This document shows, piece after piece, positions 32,733-43,050 of a stretch of DNA of 64,000 bases. The stretch's first letter is position 1. Each line of letters begins with the position of its first letter. Source of the stretch: Armatimonadota bacterium (GTDB taxonomy: Bacteria; Armatimonadota; UBA5829); assembly GCA_023474015.1 (NCBI GenBank), contig JAMCYN010000101.1:90097-154096 (forward strand), read 5' to 3'. The notes beneath the pieces are model-generated. The model worked only from the letters and a program-made list of their open reading frames with translations. It did not search any database and was not told the DNA's origin. Both the position numbers and the translations under genes were made by a program.

Positions 32733-35147
32733 TTACCGCGCGATAGCCGCAAGCTGAGCGGCGTAATCGTCAACGCCCAGAAGAGCGAAAACACACCTGC
32801 CATTGCTGCGCTCAGCCCACAGACGACCAAGAGCCTCTTTTTCACGAGTGTCATCACCCATGAGATGGCCTCCCTTATACTCAACTACAAGGACGCGTCC
32901 ATCGTTTAACATGACCACAAAGTCGGGGTAGAACTTGTCGGTTGGGGTTTGGAGCCAGAACGACGACTCAGAGCGACGCTCAAGATTGCGTACCCAGTAG
33001 CGGACGTTGGGCAGTGTATCAATTCTCTGGGCACACCGCGCCTCTTCATCGTTCATATCGCCAATCGCCGGGTAATAGTGCTTGTCATAGCGTATGGAGC
33101 CGCCATAGCGGGGATTAGCGGGGTAAGCCAGCGGGTCGAACTTGAACACGCGGTCGGCGGTAACCTCGATCTCCACAGGCGGCACGCCATAGAGCATGTG
33201 CTGATAGGCGCTCTTTACCACATCCTGCCGATGAGAGTTGATCTTAGCCTCGGCAGCTTGGCAGAGGCGCAGCCTGTCACGGGCGAGGTCGGGGACCGAA
33301 TAGCCGCGCTTCTCGGTCAAATGCTCCACTAAGTGCAGGAGGAACAGCATGGATTGGACCTGGGTAACGTCCGGATGCGATATCCGCTTATCAAGCCAGA
33401 GAGCCAACTGTTCGGGTGACGTTATGTCGGAGGGCACGATCATCGCAAGCTGGCGCTGCATCGTCGAGATGGCGCGCGATTGCGCTTTGCCCGCCTGGTC
33501 AATATCCACTTCGTACGTGTCGGATTCGGCTGACTCCAATGAGTATTCGGTCTCGGCTAGTGCCGGGGCGCATTCGGCAAGGTTCCACTGAGCTTGCAGG
33601 AAGAAGAAGTTGTCATCCAGTGGTTCAAGTTCGCCGTCCACCCACAAGCAGAGTTGTGGCACCGGGAATGGCTCGCCGCGCTCCGCCGGGGACAGTTCGG
33701 CCAGTTCAGGCCGGAAAAGGCCGCCGTATCCGGGGTCCATGGGAAGCGCGGGCTGGATTGCCCGATCCGCTTCGAATTTGGTAAAGCCGTTTCCTTCGAG
33801 GGCTTGCTTCAGTACGTCAAGAGTATGCGCGGTCTCGGCGAATTGCAGGGAGGTGACGAAGGCATAAGCCATGTTGAGATCGGGATGCTCCCTCCGCTCG
33901 GCCTCGGGCATTCGAAGAACCCTGCCTAGGATCTGCTCAACCGCCGTGCGCGAACCTATGTCGCGGACGGAACACAGCACATAGGCAAAGGCACAATCCC
34001 AGCCTTCGCGCAGTTTGTCCACGGTAATTATGTAGCGGACAGGACACTCAGGAGAGAATAGGTTTATGCCGTTCAGGTCCGATTGGTAGCCGGTTTCAAT
34101 CGCGATCTGAGATTCCGGCACGCCCATTTCATTCTTGAGGCAATTGTAGACAACCTCCACCGTCTGTTCCTCGTTCTTCTTCTGCGCCTGCAGGAGCATG
34201 ATTGGGCGGATGTAGGAACCCCCAGCAGCGCGTTCCTGCTCGGCTATGCGCTCCAGTTCGTCGCGCTTGTTGCGCGCGGACAGGACGGTTTGCTGCCACT
34301 GGGTGCAAGTCTCCAGGCGGATGGGGAGCTTTATCATCTGTTCCGCTTTGAGTTCGGCTGCGCAGACCGGGTAGAGCACGTTGCTCGGCGAAGGTGGCTG
34401 GGTGGCTGGTGTCGCCGTGAACTCAATTATGCAAGATGGGCTGAACCTCGCAAGCGTCTCAAATGACAGTTCGGTGCGAGCGTTGTGGGCCTCGTCCATG
34501 ATGACTATCGGCCAGCGGGCGCAGATGACATTGGCAAGAGATGGGATCGGCTTATCGGTGCCCTCGTATTTCTCCAGCTTGTCGATAATCTCCCGGGCCA
34601 TGCCATCGAATGGGGACCCGAGGTTGCCGTTTTGATCGTATAGTTTGCGTTTGTCCGTGTCGCCGATGCGCGGAGCGGCGAGAGTCGACACAATGATAAC
34701 CGTGTCGCTGTCGAGCACCGCGCGTCGGATGTGCAGCGCCTCATCCACGTCCATTATGCTGACCCGCCCGTCGAACGCGAAGTCGAGAGTTTGCCTGTAG
34801 GGATGATTTCGGTCGCGCAGCGCCGCCAGGGTTTGATCTTTGATCGTGTTGGTCGGAACAAGCCAGAGCACAAGCGCGTGTTCCTGGTGCAGGAAATCCG
34901 AGGCCGCGATGCCTACCGCGTGGCAGGCCATCAGCGTCTTGCCACCGCCCGTGGGCACTCGAAGGCAGACGTACGGCGGTTCGGGAAGTTGCGGCACGGG
35001 CTGGTATGCGATTCCGCGCCCGAGAATCCGCTTCGTGGTTTCATAAAACGCTGAGTCGGCGTCATTGCGAGCGGACGCAAGGCGGAAGTAGTCCCGCAAC
35101 GCTTCCAAAGACCGTTCCTGGTATCCTTTGAGGGGAAGTGCGCTCAA
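32733..35147 (-). CDS. Type III restriction-type helicase/endonuclease subunit (Res)
   Basis: The 804-residue protein is a superfamily 2 helicase with nuclease. Motif I is VPTGGGKTLMACHAV (about residues 66-80), motif II VIMDEAHNARTELS, motif III IIEFTATPAT, and motif VI follows VEQILGRVLRMPEAERREHP. The C-terminal PD-(D/E)XK nuclease is PDFVVMLNDGRVLVVEYKG (about 755-773). Together with the adjacent methyltransferase it forms a type III-like restriction system that translocates or slides along DNA and cleaves when paired unmethylated sites are met. The TTG start overlaps the mod stop (TTGA), so the two are coupled. No frameshift seen. Confidence 0.88.
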   Translation of the reverse strand: MSALPLKGYQERSLEALRDYFRLASARNDADSAFYETTKRILGRGIAYQPVPQLPEPPYVCLRVPTGGGKTLMACHAVGIAASDFLHQEHALVLWLVPTNTIKDQTLAALRDRNHPYRQTLDFAFDGRVSIMDVDEALHIRRAVLDSDTVIIVSTLAAPRIGDTDKRKLYDQNGNLGSPFDGMAREIIDKLEKYEGTDKPIPSLANVICARWPIVIMDEAHNARTELSFETLARFSPSCIIEFTATPATQPPSPSNVLYPVCAAELKAEQMIKLPIRLETCTQWQQTVLSARNKRDELERIAEQERAAGGSYIRPIMLLQAQKKNEEQTVEVVYNCLKNEMGVPESQIAIETGYQSDLNGINLFSPECPVRYIITVDKLREGWDCAFAYVLCSVRDIGSRTAVEQILGRVLRMPEAERREHPDLNMAYAFVTSLQFAETAHTLDVLKQALEGNGFTKFEADRAIQPALPMDPGYGGLFRPELAELSPAERGEPFPVPQLCLWVDGELEPLDDNFFFLQAQWNLAECAPALAETEYSLESAESDTYEVDIDQAGKAQSRAISTMQRQLAMIVPSDITSPEQLALWLDKRISHPDVTQVQSMLFLLHLVEHLTEKRGYSVPDLARDRLRLCQAAEAKINSHRQDVVKSAYQHMLYGVPPVEIEVTADRVFKFDPLAYPANPRYGGSIRYDKHYYPAIGDMNDEEARCAQRIDTLPNVRYWVRNLERRSESSFWLQTPTDKFYPDFVVMLNDGRVLVVEYKGGHLMGDDTREKEALGRLWAERSNGRCVFALLGVDDYAAQLAAIAR

Positions 35148-36796
35148 TTTGTTTTCACCTCATACGGAATCTGCTTGAATGTCACTCCGGCGCGCTTCAG
35201 GCGGTCGCGGCCCAAGCGGCAGCCTTCGCCGAACACGACGCGCGGGCCGTCGTGCGGCGGAAGAGTCTTGAGCAGCGCCCCGGTGAGGACATTTCCGCCG
35301 CTGACGCTCTTGTCGCCGAGAATGCCATTGAAGAGAAGATAGTATGCAGCACCGTTGTGGACTCCTATCAACGGCGAGCCATAATCGAAGCCGTCCGCCT
35401 GCGGTTCCCCGGTCTCGGTAAAGAACACGTGCCGCGCGAGGTCTGCGAACCGGACCCCGGAGCGTATGTGCCCCTGCTCGTCAAACAATGGGTCGCCAAG
35501 CTTGCAGTAGCGGAAGCCGCCGCCGAGGCCTTCGTTTTCGCCATAACCCTGAATAACGCGACGCAGGCGTTCGGCAGTTATCTCGCGGCTGATTTGCGGC
35601 TCCATCTCGACGAGGATGAAGCGGCGGTTTCCTCCGTCTTCCTTGTTTAACTGCATAATGGCGTGGCCCGTAGTACCGCTTCCGGCGAATGAATCGAGTA
35701 CCAAACAGTCTTTGTCAGAAATGAGTTCCAAGATGCGAGTAATGAGGCCCACAGGTTTCGGTTTAGCAAAAGCTTTCTTCTCAAAGCCAAGGGCTACAAA
35801 CTGCTCTGTACCTCGTTCGCTGTTGAATTCCCTGTTCGTCCAGGCTGTTGTGGGCTTTACCCTTTCATCTGGCTTGAGGTAGTCCTTCTCAAATACGGTC
35901 CAGACCTTTCGTACAGGCATGAGCTTTGGCACAAGGCTGTTTAGGTTTTGGGCGGCTGTCTCAAGACCCCAGCGCCAGTTGCCTTCACTTCCATCTTCCC
36001 GCAGGGGTGTTATTCTGATGTATTCCGGCTTATCTTCTGCGGTGCGGGTGGGATAAAAGCTCTTTGTCTTGGGATGATACATAAAGTAATAGAACAGATT
36101 CTCTCGGTCTTCGCGTCTGTCATTATCACCAGTTTTCCTTAGGTCTATTTCCCTGTACCTGTCGCCGTTCTTATCGGTCCTGTTGTAACGTCTCAGGACT
36201 TTGTGTTCGGGCTTCCACCCGTTAAACTCGATCTGTTTCTTCTTATAGATGAAGAGGTATTCATGAGCTGCTGCAACGTATTTGTCGTCTGAGCGCCCTT
36301 TGGGATTGTTGACATTGGCAATCCATGCGACCAGGTTGGATGAACCAAAAATCATGTCGAGCACGCACTTTAGGTGTGCCGCCTCCTTCTCATCTATGCT
36401 AATAAAAATCACCCCATTGTCATGAAGCAGGGACCAAAGGAGAACAAGGCGCGGATAGATCATACACAGCCACTTGTCGTGTCTTGTGAGATCCTCCGCT
36501 TCCCGGCCAACAACTTCACCAAGCCACTTGCGAATCTCGGGCGAGTTTACGTTATCGTTGTAGACCCAACCCTCGTTGCCGGTATTATACGGCGGGTCGA
36601 TGTAGATGCACTTCACCTTTCCTGCGTAGTACGGCAGCAGGGCTTTCAGGGCGTGGAGGTTGTCGCCCTCGACAAGAAGGTTCCCCGTGCCCGGATCGCC
36701 GACGGAAAGCTCGTCATCGGAATGCAGGAGGCGGTATGGTATCTCATTGTGATGGTTGACGACGGCTGACTTGCCGATCCACGTTAGCTCGGGCAT
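35144..36796 (-). CDS. Type III-like DNA adenine methyltransferase (Mod)
   Basis: The roughly 550-residue beta-class adenine methyltransferase has catalytic motif IV YIDPPYNTGNEG (67-73 core) before the SAM-binding motif I LDSFAGSGTTGHA (about residue 385). A central target-recognition region (about 150-330) and a C-terminal extension lie around these, as in type III Mod proteins. The start is taken as ATG 36796 (MPELTWIGKS). It modifies the host DNA and provides sequence specificity for the Res subunit downstream. Parts are more AT-rich than neighbouring genes, as is common for acquired defence modules. The recognition site is unknown. Confidence 0.88.
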   Translation of the reverse strand: MPELTWIGKSAVVNHHNEIPYRLLHSDDELSVGDPGTGNLLVEGDNLHALKALLPYYAGKVKCIYIDPPYNTGNEGWVYNDNVNSPEIRKWLGEVVGREAEDLTRHDKWLCMIYPRLVLLWSLLHDNGVIFISIDEKEAAHLKCVLDMIFGSSNLVAWIANVNNPKGRSDDKYVAAAHEYLFIYKKKQIEFNGWKPEHKVLRRYNRTDKNGDRYREIDLRKTGDNDRREDRENLFYYFMYHPKTKSFYPTRTAEDKPEYIRITPLREDGSEGNWRWGLETAAQNLNSLVPKLMPVRKVWTVFEKDYLKPDERVKPTTAWTNREFNSERGTEQFVALGFEKKAFAKPKPVGLITRILELISDKDCLVLDSFAGSGTTGHAIMQLNKEDGGNRRFILVEMEPQISREITAERLRRVIQGYGENEGLGGGFRYCKLGDPLFDEQGHIRSGVRFADLARHVFFTETGEPQADGFDYGSPLIGVHNGAAYYLLFNGILGDKSVSGGNVLTGALLKTLPPHDGPRVVFGEGCRLGRDRLKRAGVTFKQIPYEVKTN

Positions 36797-37002
36797 GGGT
36801 TCCTCATGTGGTTGCCTCAAACAGGCTCTGGGATATTATTAGAGGCCGGGCTTGAATTTCCCTGCCTGGCTTCACGCTCAATCTTTCTTTGCGCACGGCG
36901 TGAATGTTGCGCGCGCTATCCCTTCTATTCCCTACCTCGAAAATAGATTTTCATCATCCTGGGCGGCGCAAAGCGCTATGGTGGACTATGCCCTATCCCC
37001 TA

Positions 37003-39015
37003 CTACATCCTGGCCTTCTTCGTGTCCAAATTAGTCTCGGGCGGGGGTTGGTAGAGAGTTTCGCTGGGGCGGCGCTTTTGTTGGACTACCGCCGTATCAG
37101 GGATTATGGCATTCAGCGCGCGGCGGAGGCCGAAGGCAAGGTAGCCCGCGCAGCTTGCGAACGCCATTCCGGTCACGGCGGCGCCTGTGTGGCAATCGAC
37201 TGTTTCACAGGCGATGCCGTCGTCCAGCGCGGCACGGCGGAGGAAGTCGAGCGCCTCGTCCTGGCGGCCCGTGAGCAGGTCGTTCACCACGCTCAGGACC
37301 GACGGGCCAGCCGCGTTTGCAATCGAGAGTCCCGTGAACGGCTTGTCGCGGACGGCGGCCGGGTTCGCTTCGGAATGAATCCAGTCTACCGTGTTCGCGT
37401 ATACCGGGTCGCCGGGGCTGCAAAAACCGAGATAGGTCATAAGCTGGAGGCTGCCCGCCGGGTCGTCTCCGAACTCGAAGTTGCCCTGCAGGTCGATGCT
37501 TCGAGCGTACATCCGGCCGTTCGGACCATCCACTACGAAATGCTCCAATATCGCCTCTCGCACCTGCACGGCAAGCTTGGTCGCCTCCTCGGAACGGTCG
37601 ATGTCGCGGATATGGTCGTAGAGCCAGCCGATGTCGAGCAGCACCCGCCATACCAAAATGTTCGAGAAGCATACGTAGGGCAGCCTAGACGGCTCCCCGG
37701 ACGGCAACAAGAGCGTCTCGAACAGCACGACCTCCGGATGCCGCTGGGCCGCCAATATCTGCTGGATGGTGTTCACGCCGACCTGCACCCGCCTGTCGAA
37801 GAGGATCGACATATCCCCGGTCAACTCCACGTAGATCGTCAGCGCCCGAATTGGAGCGCAGAGCTGGTCGAGCTGCATCCCCGGCTCAAAGACGATCCCA
37901 TCGATGAACCGCGTGCGTGCGCCCACATTCTGCAACTGCACGGTGAACGCGTGGATGAGCATCTTCCGAGCCTGCGCCCAGCTTACCTGCAGCACCGCCG
38001 GCAGCGACCAGCGCATGGCGTCGCGGTCCATATACGCCGCGCAGTACTCGTTGCGTGAGCTCCGGGAGGTGGTGACGAACAAGCTCTCGCTGTCGAGCGC
38101 CAACCCCTGTGAGTAGAAATAGTTGTAGAACGAGTTCACGTTCATCAGGCGCTTGAAGTACTTGTCCTCGCATTCTATGGTGTGCTGGTCCAGCCAGGTG
38201 TTGAGCGCCGCGAACATGCGGTCCCATCCCTGAAGTCGAAGCTCCCGGGCTGACGCGGACGCCGATACCTCCTCCAGCCCGATCCCAACGTAAATGGGTA
38301 TGTTCAGCCGTTCGGACGGCTTCAGGACATATTCATCCACCAGTTCATAATTCAGCGGAGAGCCCGCATTGGCGGATATCTCTTCTTCTGACACTTCTTG
38401 ATGGGGCGGGATTGCAAATCCCGCCCCAACTGAGTATATCTCGGCCTCGCCGTTCGGCTTCCATATGCGAGCCGGTACGTTATCGTGTGGGAGGAGCGCC
38501 ATCGCAAACAGCGGCGTCTGGCCCCGGAACTCGATCACGGGACTGCCCGCGCACCACGATCTCATACTCGCGCACTTGACCCCGCCCATCAGCTTCGATA
38601 CACATGCGGTGTGGTGGCTCGATGTCCAGCAGCCTGCCCAGCCGGCGCGGACGGGTATGTCCTCCCCGGAGTTGTTCTCCAGAGTGAGCACGCACGCGAA
38701 GCCCCTGCGCTCCAGCGGCGCGAAGATCACAGCCTGTGCCGTGATGCGCGGCGAGGAGACCGTGAAGCGCGGAATCCAATAGGAAACCAGTTCCGCGTCC
38801 GTATGGCCCTCGAAGAGTTCCTCGCCGTCTACCTGCACTGTCGGCTTGAGGAGCGGGCAATGACCGCCGCCGTGGATCTCGATGCACGATCGAAACGCCC
38901 TGTGCATAAACCCCACGCGCTCGATTCCCGCGTTGGCCGTGCTTATGTTCGGAATCGAGATGAACTCGTTCCCGGTGTTCAGATTTTTGACGGTATTCTC
39001 AGCCATGATTTCCAT
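37003..39015 (-). CDS. GH125-like / six-hairpin glycosidase-family protein
   Basis: The 670-residue protein has an N-terminal beta-sandwich (about 1-265) and a C-terminal helical toroid. The segment FGDDPAGSLQLMTYLGFCSP continuing GDPVYANTVDWIHSEANP closely parallels the Mug157/GH125 pattern (DDxxxxSLLxLPYLGF...DPxYxNTR...NP), and AYMDRDAMRWSLPAVLQ resembles its catalytic MRD loop. GH125 enzymes are exo-alpha-mannosidases; the substrate here is unknown. No signal peptide, so cytosolic. The codons for VGAGFAIPPHQ (around 38402-38428) coincide with a dispersed family B palindrome inserted in frame. It lies downstream of the DUF1015 gene on the same strand, with a 9-base gap. Confidence 0.6.
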   Translation of the reverse strand: MEIMAENTVKNLNTGNEFISIPNISTANAGIERVGFMHRAFRSCIEIHGGGHCPLLKPTVQVDGEELFEGHTDAELVSYWIPRFTVSSPRITAQAVIFAPLERRGFACVLTLENNSGEDIPVRAGWAGCWTSSHHTACVSKLMGGVKCASMRSWCAGSPVIEFRGQTPLFAMALLPHDNVPARIWKPNGEAEIYSVGAGFAIPPHQEVSEEEISANAGSPLNYELVDEYVLKPSERLNIPIYVGIGLEEVSASASARELRLQGWDRMFAALNTWLDQHTIECEDKYFKRLMNVNSFYNYFYSQGLALDSESLFVTTSRSSRNEYCAAYMDRDAMRWSLPAVLQVSWAQARKMLIHAFTVQLQNVGARTRFIDGIVFEPGMQLDQLCAPIRALTIYVELTGDMSILFDRRVQVGVNTIQQILAAQRHPEVVLFETLLLPSGEPSRLPYVCFSNILVWRVLLDIGWLYDHIRDIDRSEEATKLAVQVREAILEHFVVDGPNGRMYARSIDLQGNFEFGDDPAGSLQLMTYLGFCSPGDPVYANTVDWIHSEANPAAVRDKPFTGLSIANAAGPSVLSVVNDLLTGRQDEALDFLRRAALDDGIACETVDCHTGAAVTGMAFASCAGYLAFGLRRALNAIIPDTAVVQQKRRPSETLYQPPPETNLDTKKARM
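38402..38428. repeat. Family B palindrome inside a coding region
   Basis: TGGGGCGGGATTGCAAATCC followed by CGCCCCA is a near-perfect palindrome within the glycosidase-like gene, read in frame as VGAGFAIPP. Confidence 0.7.
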
Positions 39016-39024
39016 AGTTCTCAG

Positions 39025-40305
39025 TTACTTTGCTTCGGTTGCAAGCAGCCGAAGCATCAGCCCACTGAGCAGCTTCGGATAGAAATAGGTGGCCTTCTGG
39101 GGCATCTTCTCCCCCGCCGACGCGACATCCAGCACGGACTTGACAGCTATGTGGTTCAGCAGGAACGCTATCTGCCGTTCACCGGAGTCGACCAGGTCCA
39201 TCGCCTCATCCGCGCTCCGGGTGTAGATAATGTGCGTCTGGTTGCGAAGCTTCTCGTCGTCGATGCCGAGCGCCGGCTCGAGTATGAGTTTGTGCAGGAC
39301 GTTAAGCTCCAGTTTCCGGCTGGCCTCTGAGCCGGACAGCAGGGAGCCCGGGGCGGCCTTGAGCTTCAGTGTGCGAGCCTCACCCTTGCGATATACGCCT
39401 ATTGCTCCAAGCCGCGCCATGTCAGAAAGGATACTCCCACGAGAGGAGGGCGCGGACTCGAAGAGATTACTCAGCATGCGGTCGAGACTGTCCAGAAGCT
39501 CCGCCGGGATGTTTGCAAGCACGCGATGGGTCGGGAAAATGGTCATGTCTTCTTGATATACGTTGGCGATGGTCATCAGGGTGTAGTCGGACGGCAATTC
39601 CCCGGACCCGCCCGACTTCTCGCGCATCTCGTCCCGATACCCCAGCGCGGTCTCATAGCGGTGGTGGCCGTCGGCTATGGCTATCGGCTTGTCTTTCATA
39701 TAATCGACTATCACGGCGACATCGGACGCATCACTGAGCGCCCAGAGGATGTGCCGAACGCCGTCTTTGTCGTGAACATCGGCGACCGACGGACTGCCCA
39801 TCGCCCGCGCCATCACGTCGTCCAGCGCGCCATGTTCATCAGCGTAGAGTCCGTAGACGCAGTCGAGATTCGCCTTCGCCTCGCGGATCAACTGGCCGAG
39901 TTGGGACTTGGGCTTAGCCAGGGTGTTCTCGTGGGGCAAGATCACCTTATCGGCATAGTCGTGAATCTTCACGGCGCAGGTGATACCGCGCACCACGCGC
40001 TTGCCGTCACGCTCGAACTGCTGCTCGTAGATGTATATCGACGGTTCGGCGTCCTGGATGAGTACGCCGTCGCGGAGCCACTGGTCCAGATACGCCTTCG
40101 CACGCGTGAAACGATTGTCGGACTCGTTGTCGCTTTCGAACTCCTCGCCGAGTATCAGCCGCACGAAGTTGTTCGGGTGCAGTCTGTGGTAGTATGCTCT
40201 GTCCTCCGGCGAGATGATATCGTAGGGCGGGCTGGTGACCTTATCCAAGCTCCCGACTTCTGTTTCGTTGTAACGTATCCCCTTGAATGCCGCTATCTCC
40301 GCCAA
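39025..40305 (-). CDS. DUF1015 family protein
   Basis: The 426-residue protein belongs to DUF1015: AEIAAFKGIRYN, SPPYDIISPEDRAYYHRLHP and NFVRLILGEE at the N-terminus, and the signature ADGHHRYETALGYRDE (about 208-223). The fold is ParB/sulfiredoxin-like and the family often neighbours serine-metabolism or threonylcarbamoyl genes, but its reaction is unresolved. The start is TTG 40305 (MAEIAAF), seven bases after AGGAGTG; the longer frame to 40806 crosses the divergent gene. The last eight sense codons (LRLLATEA, then AAG and stop) are encoded by the family A palindrome at 39032-39055. Confidence 0.85.
   Translation of the reverse strand: MAEIAAFKGIRYNETEVGSLDKVTSPPYDIISPEDRAYYHRLHPNNFVRLILGEEFESDNESDNRFTRAKAYLDQWLRDGVLIQDAEPSIYIYEQQFERDGKRVVRGITCAVKIHDYADKVILPHENTLAKPKSQLGQLIREAKANLDCVYGLYADEHGALDDVMARAMGSPSVADVHDKDGVRHILWALSDASDVAVIVDYMKDKPIAIADGHHRYETALGYRDEMREKSGGSGELPSDYTLMTIANVYQEDMTIFPTHRVLANIPAELLDSLDRMLSNLFESAPSSRGSILSDMARLGAIGVYRKGEARTLKLKAAPGSLLSGSEASRKLELNVLHKLILEPALGIDDEKLRNQTHIIYTRSADEAMDLVDSGERQIAFLLNHIAVKSVLDVASAGEKMPQKATYFYPKLLSGLMLRLLATEAK
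39032..39055. repeat. Dispersed palindrome, family A, copy 5 (encodes a C-terminus)
   Basis: GCTTCGGTTGCAAGCAGCCGAAGC forms the end of the DUF1015 gene on the minus strand. Confidence 0.8.
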
Positions 40306-40500
40306 TTGCCCACTCCTGTATTCGATATGCGAAAGCGGTCCGCAAACAGCGCCGAACCGCCTGGTTATTATAACACGTTTGGGCGTAGGGTGACAGATGG
40401 AGAACGGCGTTCGCCTCCTTGACGCGCTTTCCCACCGGAAGTATAATTGCGCCATCCGAACCAAGTCCGCCCGGCACGCGCCGGCGAAAGGGGGCGCTTT

Positions 40501-43050
40501 ATGAGAAGTCGCTACACTTTCGCGGTTGCAATATGCTGTCTTATAGCCGCCATGGTACCGGCCCACGCCGAGGACGGCTACACCCTGACCGGCACGGTCG
40601 TTAACGAGGAAAACAAGCCGATCCCCAACGCCACGGTTACTATTTCCGGTAGTATCACACCGAAGACGCTCACCACGGACACCGCCGGCGCTTTCAATTA
40701 CCCCTACCCCATCAAGGGTAGCGGACAGACTTGGTTTACTGCCCAGGCAGTGGCCAAGGGCTATTCCTATGCGCAGGCGCAGTCCTCCGTCGCCTCCGAC
40801 AAGCACATCACCCTGACCCTGATGCCGGAGAAGAGGCTCAAGGGCAAGGTAGTGGATGAAAACGGCCGGCCGCTCGCGGGGGCGAGGATCGCCCTCCAGG
40901 GCCTGAACGTCAGCTTCTCCGATATGGCGCGAAACATCTATGCGCGGGGCACGCGCTGGGAGAGCGGCTGGGACTGGACGAGCGGCGTCATCGATGAGGT
41001 CACGGCCGGCAGGGACGGCTCATTCGTGCTGGAACACATTCCGGACATCGCCAACCGCGATTACTGCTACATTGAGCTCGAGGCTACTGCCCAGGGCCGC
41101 GCGGTGGTGCAGAAGACCCTGTCGAGCCAGGATGGCGGCAGCACAGAACTCGTCACTATCACCCTCCCGCTGGAGTGTACTCTCGAGGGCACGGTCCATG
41201 CGCCTGACGGCAGCACACCCGTGACCGGTGGAATCTACCTGTCCGTGCCGGGCACTGCGGGGAACCAGCGCGACGGCCGCGTAGCGGCAGTTGGAAATGA
41301 CGGCAAATATAAGTTCTGCAAGCTTCCCCCGGGCACATTCAGCCTAATCCTGAATCGTCTCTCAGCCAAAGACCAGGCAGGGCAGCCGACCGGAGTTAAG
41401 GACAACTGGGTCCTGCCGGCCGCGACCGGCCTGGAACTCACCCCCGGCAAGACAGTCACGCGCGACCTGACCCTCCAGAAAGGGGTGCTGATCAAGAGCA
41501 AGGTGGTCAATGCGGAAACCGGAGAGCCCTTCAAGGGCGGGAGCCTCTATCTCCGGCACGGAGGCAGGCCGCCGGGGACACCCGCCGAGCTCATCTGGGA
41601 CATCAAGAGTGGCGAGTTCTCACGATATGTGGTCCCCGGCGAGGTGGACATATACCCGCAGAACGTGGGCGAAGGCATGGACCAAGTTGGCTTCTACGAC
41701 TCAGATCCGCCTCATCTGACGTTCACGGTCGCCAAAGGCCAGGACAGGACAGACCTCGTATTCAAGATCGACCCCGCCGATGGAGACCGTCGCGGGCCGG
41801 GCTCCGGCAGAAAACCGATTCCGGCGGACCTGGAGCTGACCCCCGGCACTTATGAGCTCTCCTGGGACCCTGAACTGGTCTGCAGTCAGTCGATCTACGG
41901 CAAACGCAACTACGACGGCGACCAGGCCAAGTCACGCATGCGAAAACTGCCCAAACTCGCCTCTAGGCGGGCCAAGTTCGCCGCGGTCTCATTCGACGGC
42001 GACACGGATGCCGGACTCCTGTGCTACATACTCGATGAGTCTAGAGGCACAAACAAGGGCTACGACATCATCTATGTCGATGCGAATCGAAACCTCGACC
42101 TGACCGACGATAAGCCCGTAAAGATCGCCTCCGACCCCGGACAACGGACTTCCACGCCGTGGATCGAGGTCCGCTCGCACCAGGGCCCCAAGAACGGCGA
42201 ACATGCTGCTAACCCGGTGAAGGCCGGTTTCAGAGTAAACTCCTACCGTGGAAATACACACGTCGGCCTCACCCGGAAGGGGTCCTGGAAAGGGACCATC
42301 GACACAAACAAGGGCAAGGTCCTGTTCGCCTCGGTAGACACCAACGCGAACGGAATCTACGGCGAACCCCTGATTATCGGCGATGACCTGGAGATCCGGG
42401 CCAGAGGCTGCGACATGCTATATGCCGAACTGGCCGACGGCAAGCGCCTGAACCTCGATTACTGGGGGTCGTACAACATGCGGCCGGGTACGGTTCTCGT
42501 CGCGGGCAAACTCTATACGGTCCGAGTGAATAAGATTGGCAGCAAGATTACGGTCGCGCCCTACACGGGTCCCGTGGGCAAGCTGCTGGTCAGCGCCGAC
42601 GCGATGAAGCCCGCGCCAGGCAAGGTGACCGAGTATACCATCGTCGGCAAGTCCGGCTATTACACGCTTGAAGGCTGTGATGGCAAGCCGCTCATCCTGC
42701 CCGTCGGGAAGTACAAGGTATTCAGCGGCACCGTGAGCCTCAAGCGAAAAGACGGCGCGAGCCTGGACCTGCAGTGCAGCGTCCCGGGGGAGTATGTCGT
42801 CAAGACCGGCAAGCAGACGGTCATCAGCGTAGGGGGGAAACCGACCGCGTCTGGGATTGAGACCGGAAAGAAGGTCGTCTACCTCCCCTGCGGCAAGACC
42901 GGGGCGTTTTCCTGGAATATCGATCTCGATAACGGAGCCGCCGTAACCCGCATCCAGGGTAACGGCCCCTACGGCAGCTACAGCCCCGCGGTGAAGTTCA
43001 TCGACAAGTCCGGCAAGAACGTCCACACCGTCTCCGCGAGCTACACATGA
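40501..43050 (+). CDS. Secreted carboxypeptidase-regulatory-like protein, 5' part of a UGA-interrupted frame
   Basis: The 849-residue product (start ATG 40501 after AAAGGGGG) has a signal peptide (FAVAICCLIAAMVPAHA) and CarboxypepD_reg/Cna-B-like beta domains: GTVVNEENKPIPNATVTISG, GKVVDENGRPLAGARIALQG and further repeats at about 210 and 320. A central region with YDIIYVDANRNLDLTDDKPV resembles calcium-binding or carbohydrate-protein segments. The frame ends at TGA 43048-43050, but the same frame stays open for another 265 codons with coding character, and a perfect hairpin begins 13 bases after the TGA. The product is exported, probably periplasmic or cell-surface; function unknown. Either the stop is a disabling mutation or it is recoded. 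Confidence 0.75.
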   Translation: MRSRYTFAVAICCLIAAMVPAHAEDGYTLTGTVVNEENKPIPNATVTISGSITPKTLTTDTAGAFNYPYPIKGSGQTWFTAQAVAKGYSYAQAQSSVASDKHITLTLMPEKRLKGKVVDENGRPLAGARIALQGLNVSFSDMARNIYARGTRWESGWDWTSGVIDEVTAGRDGSFVLEHIPDIANRDYCYIELEATAQGRAVVQKTLSSQDGGSTELVTITLPLECTLEGTVHAPDGSTPVTGGIYLSVPGTAGNQRDGRVAAVGNDGKYKFCKLPPGTFSLILNRLSAKDQAGQPTGVKDNWVLPAATGLELTPGKTVTRDLTLQKGVLIKSKVVNAETGEPFKGGSLYLRHGGRPPGTPAELIWDIKSGEFSRYVVPGEVDIYPQNVGEGMDQVGFYDSDPPHLTFTVAKGQDRTDLVFKIDPADGDRRGPGSGRKPIPADLELTPGTYELSWDPELVCSQSIYGKRNYDGDQAKSRMRKLPKLASRRAKFAAVSFDGDTDAGLLCYILDESRGTNKGYDIIYVDANRNLDLTDDKPVKIASDPGQRTSTPWIEVRSHQGPKNGEHAANPVKAGFRVNSYRGNTHVGLTRKGSWKGTIDTNKGKVLFASVDTNANGIYGEPLIIGDDLEIRARGCDMLYAELADGKRLNLDYWGSYNMRPGTVLVAGKLYTVRVNKIGSKITVAPYTGPVGKLLVSADAMKPAPGKVTEYTIVGKSGYYTLEGCDGKPLILPVGKYKVFSGTVSLKRKDGASLDLQCSVPGEYVVKTGKQTVISVGGKPTASGIETGKKVVYLPCGKTGAFSWNIDLDNGAAVTRIQGNGPYGSYSPAVKFIDKSGKNVHTVSASYT

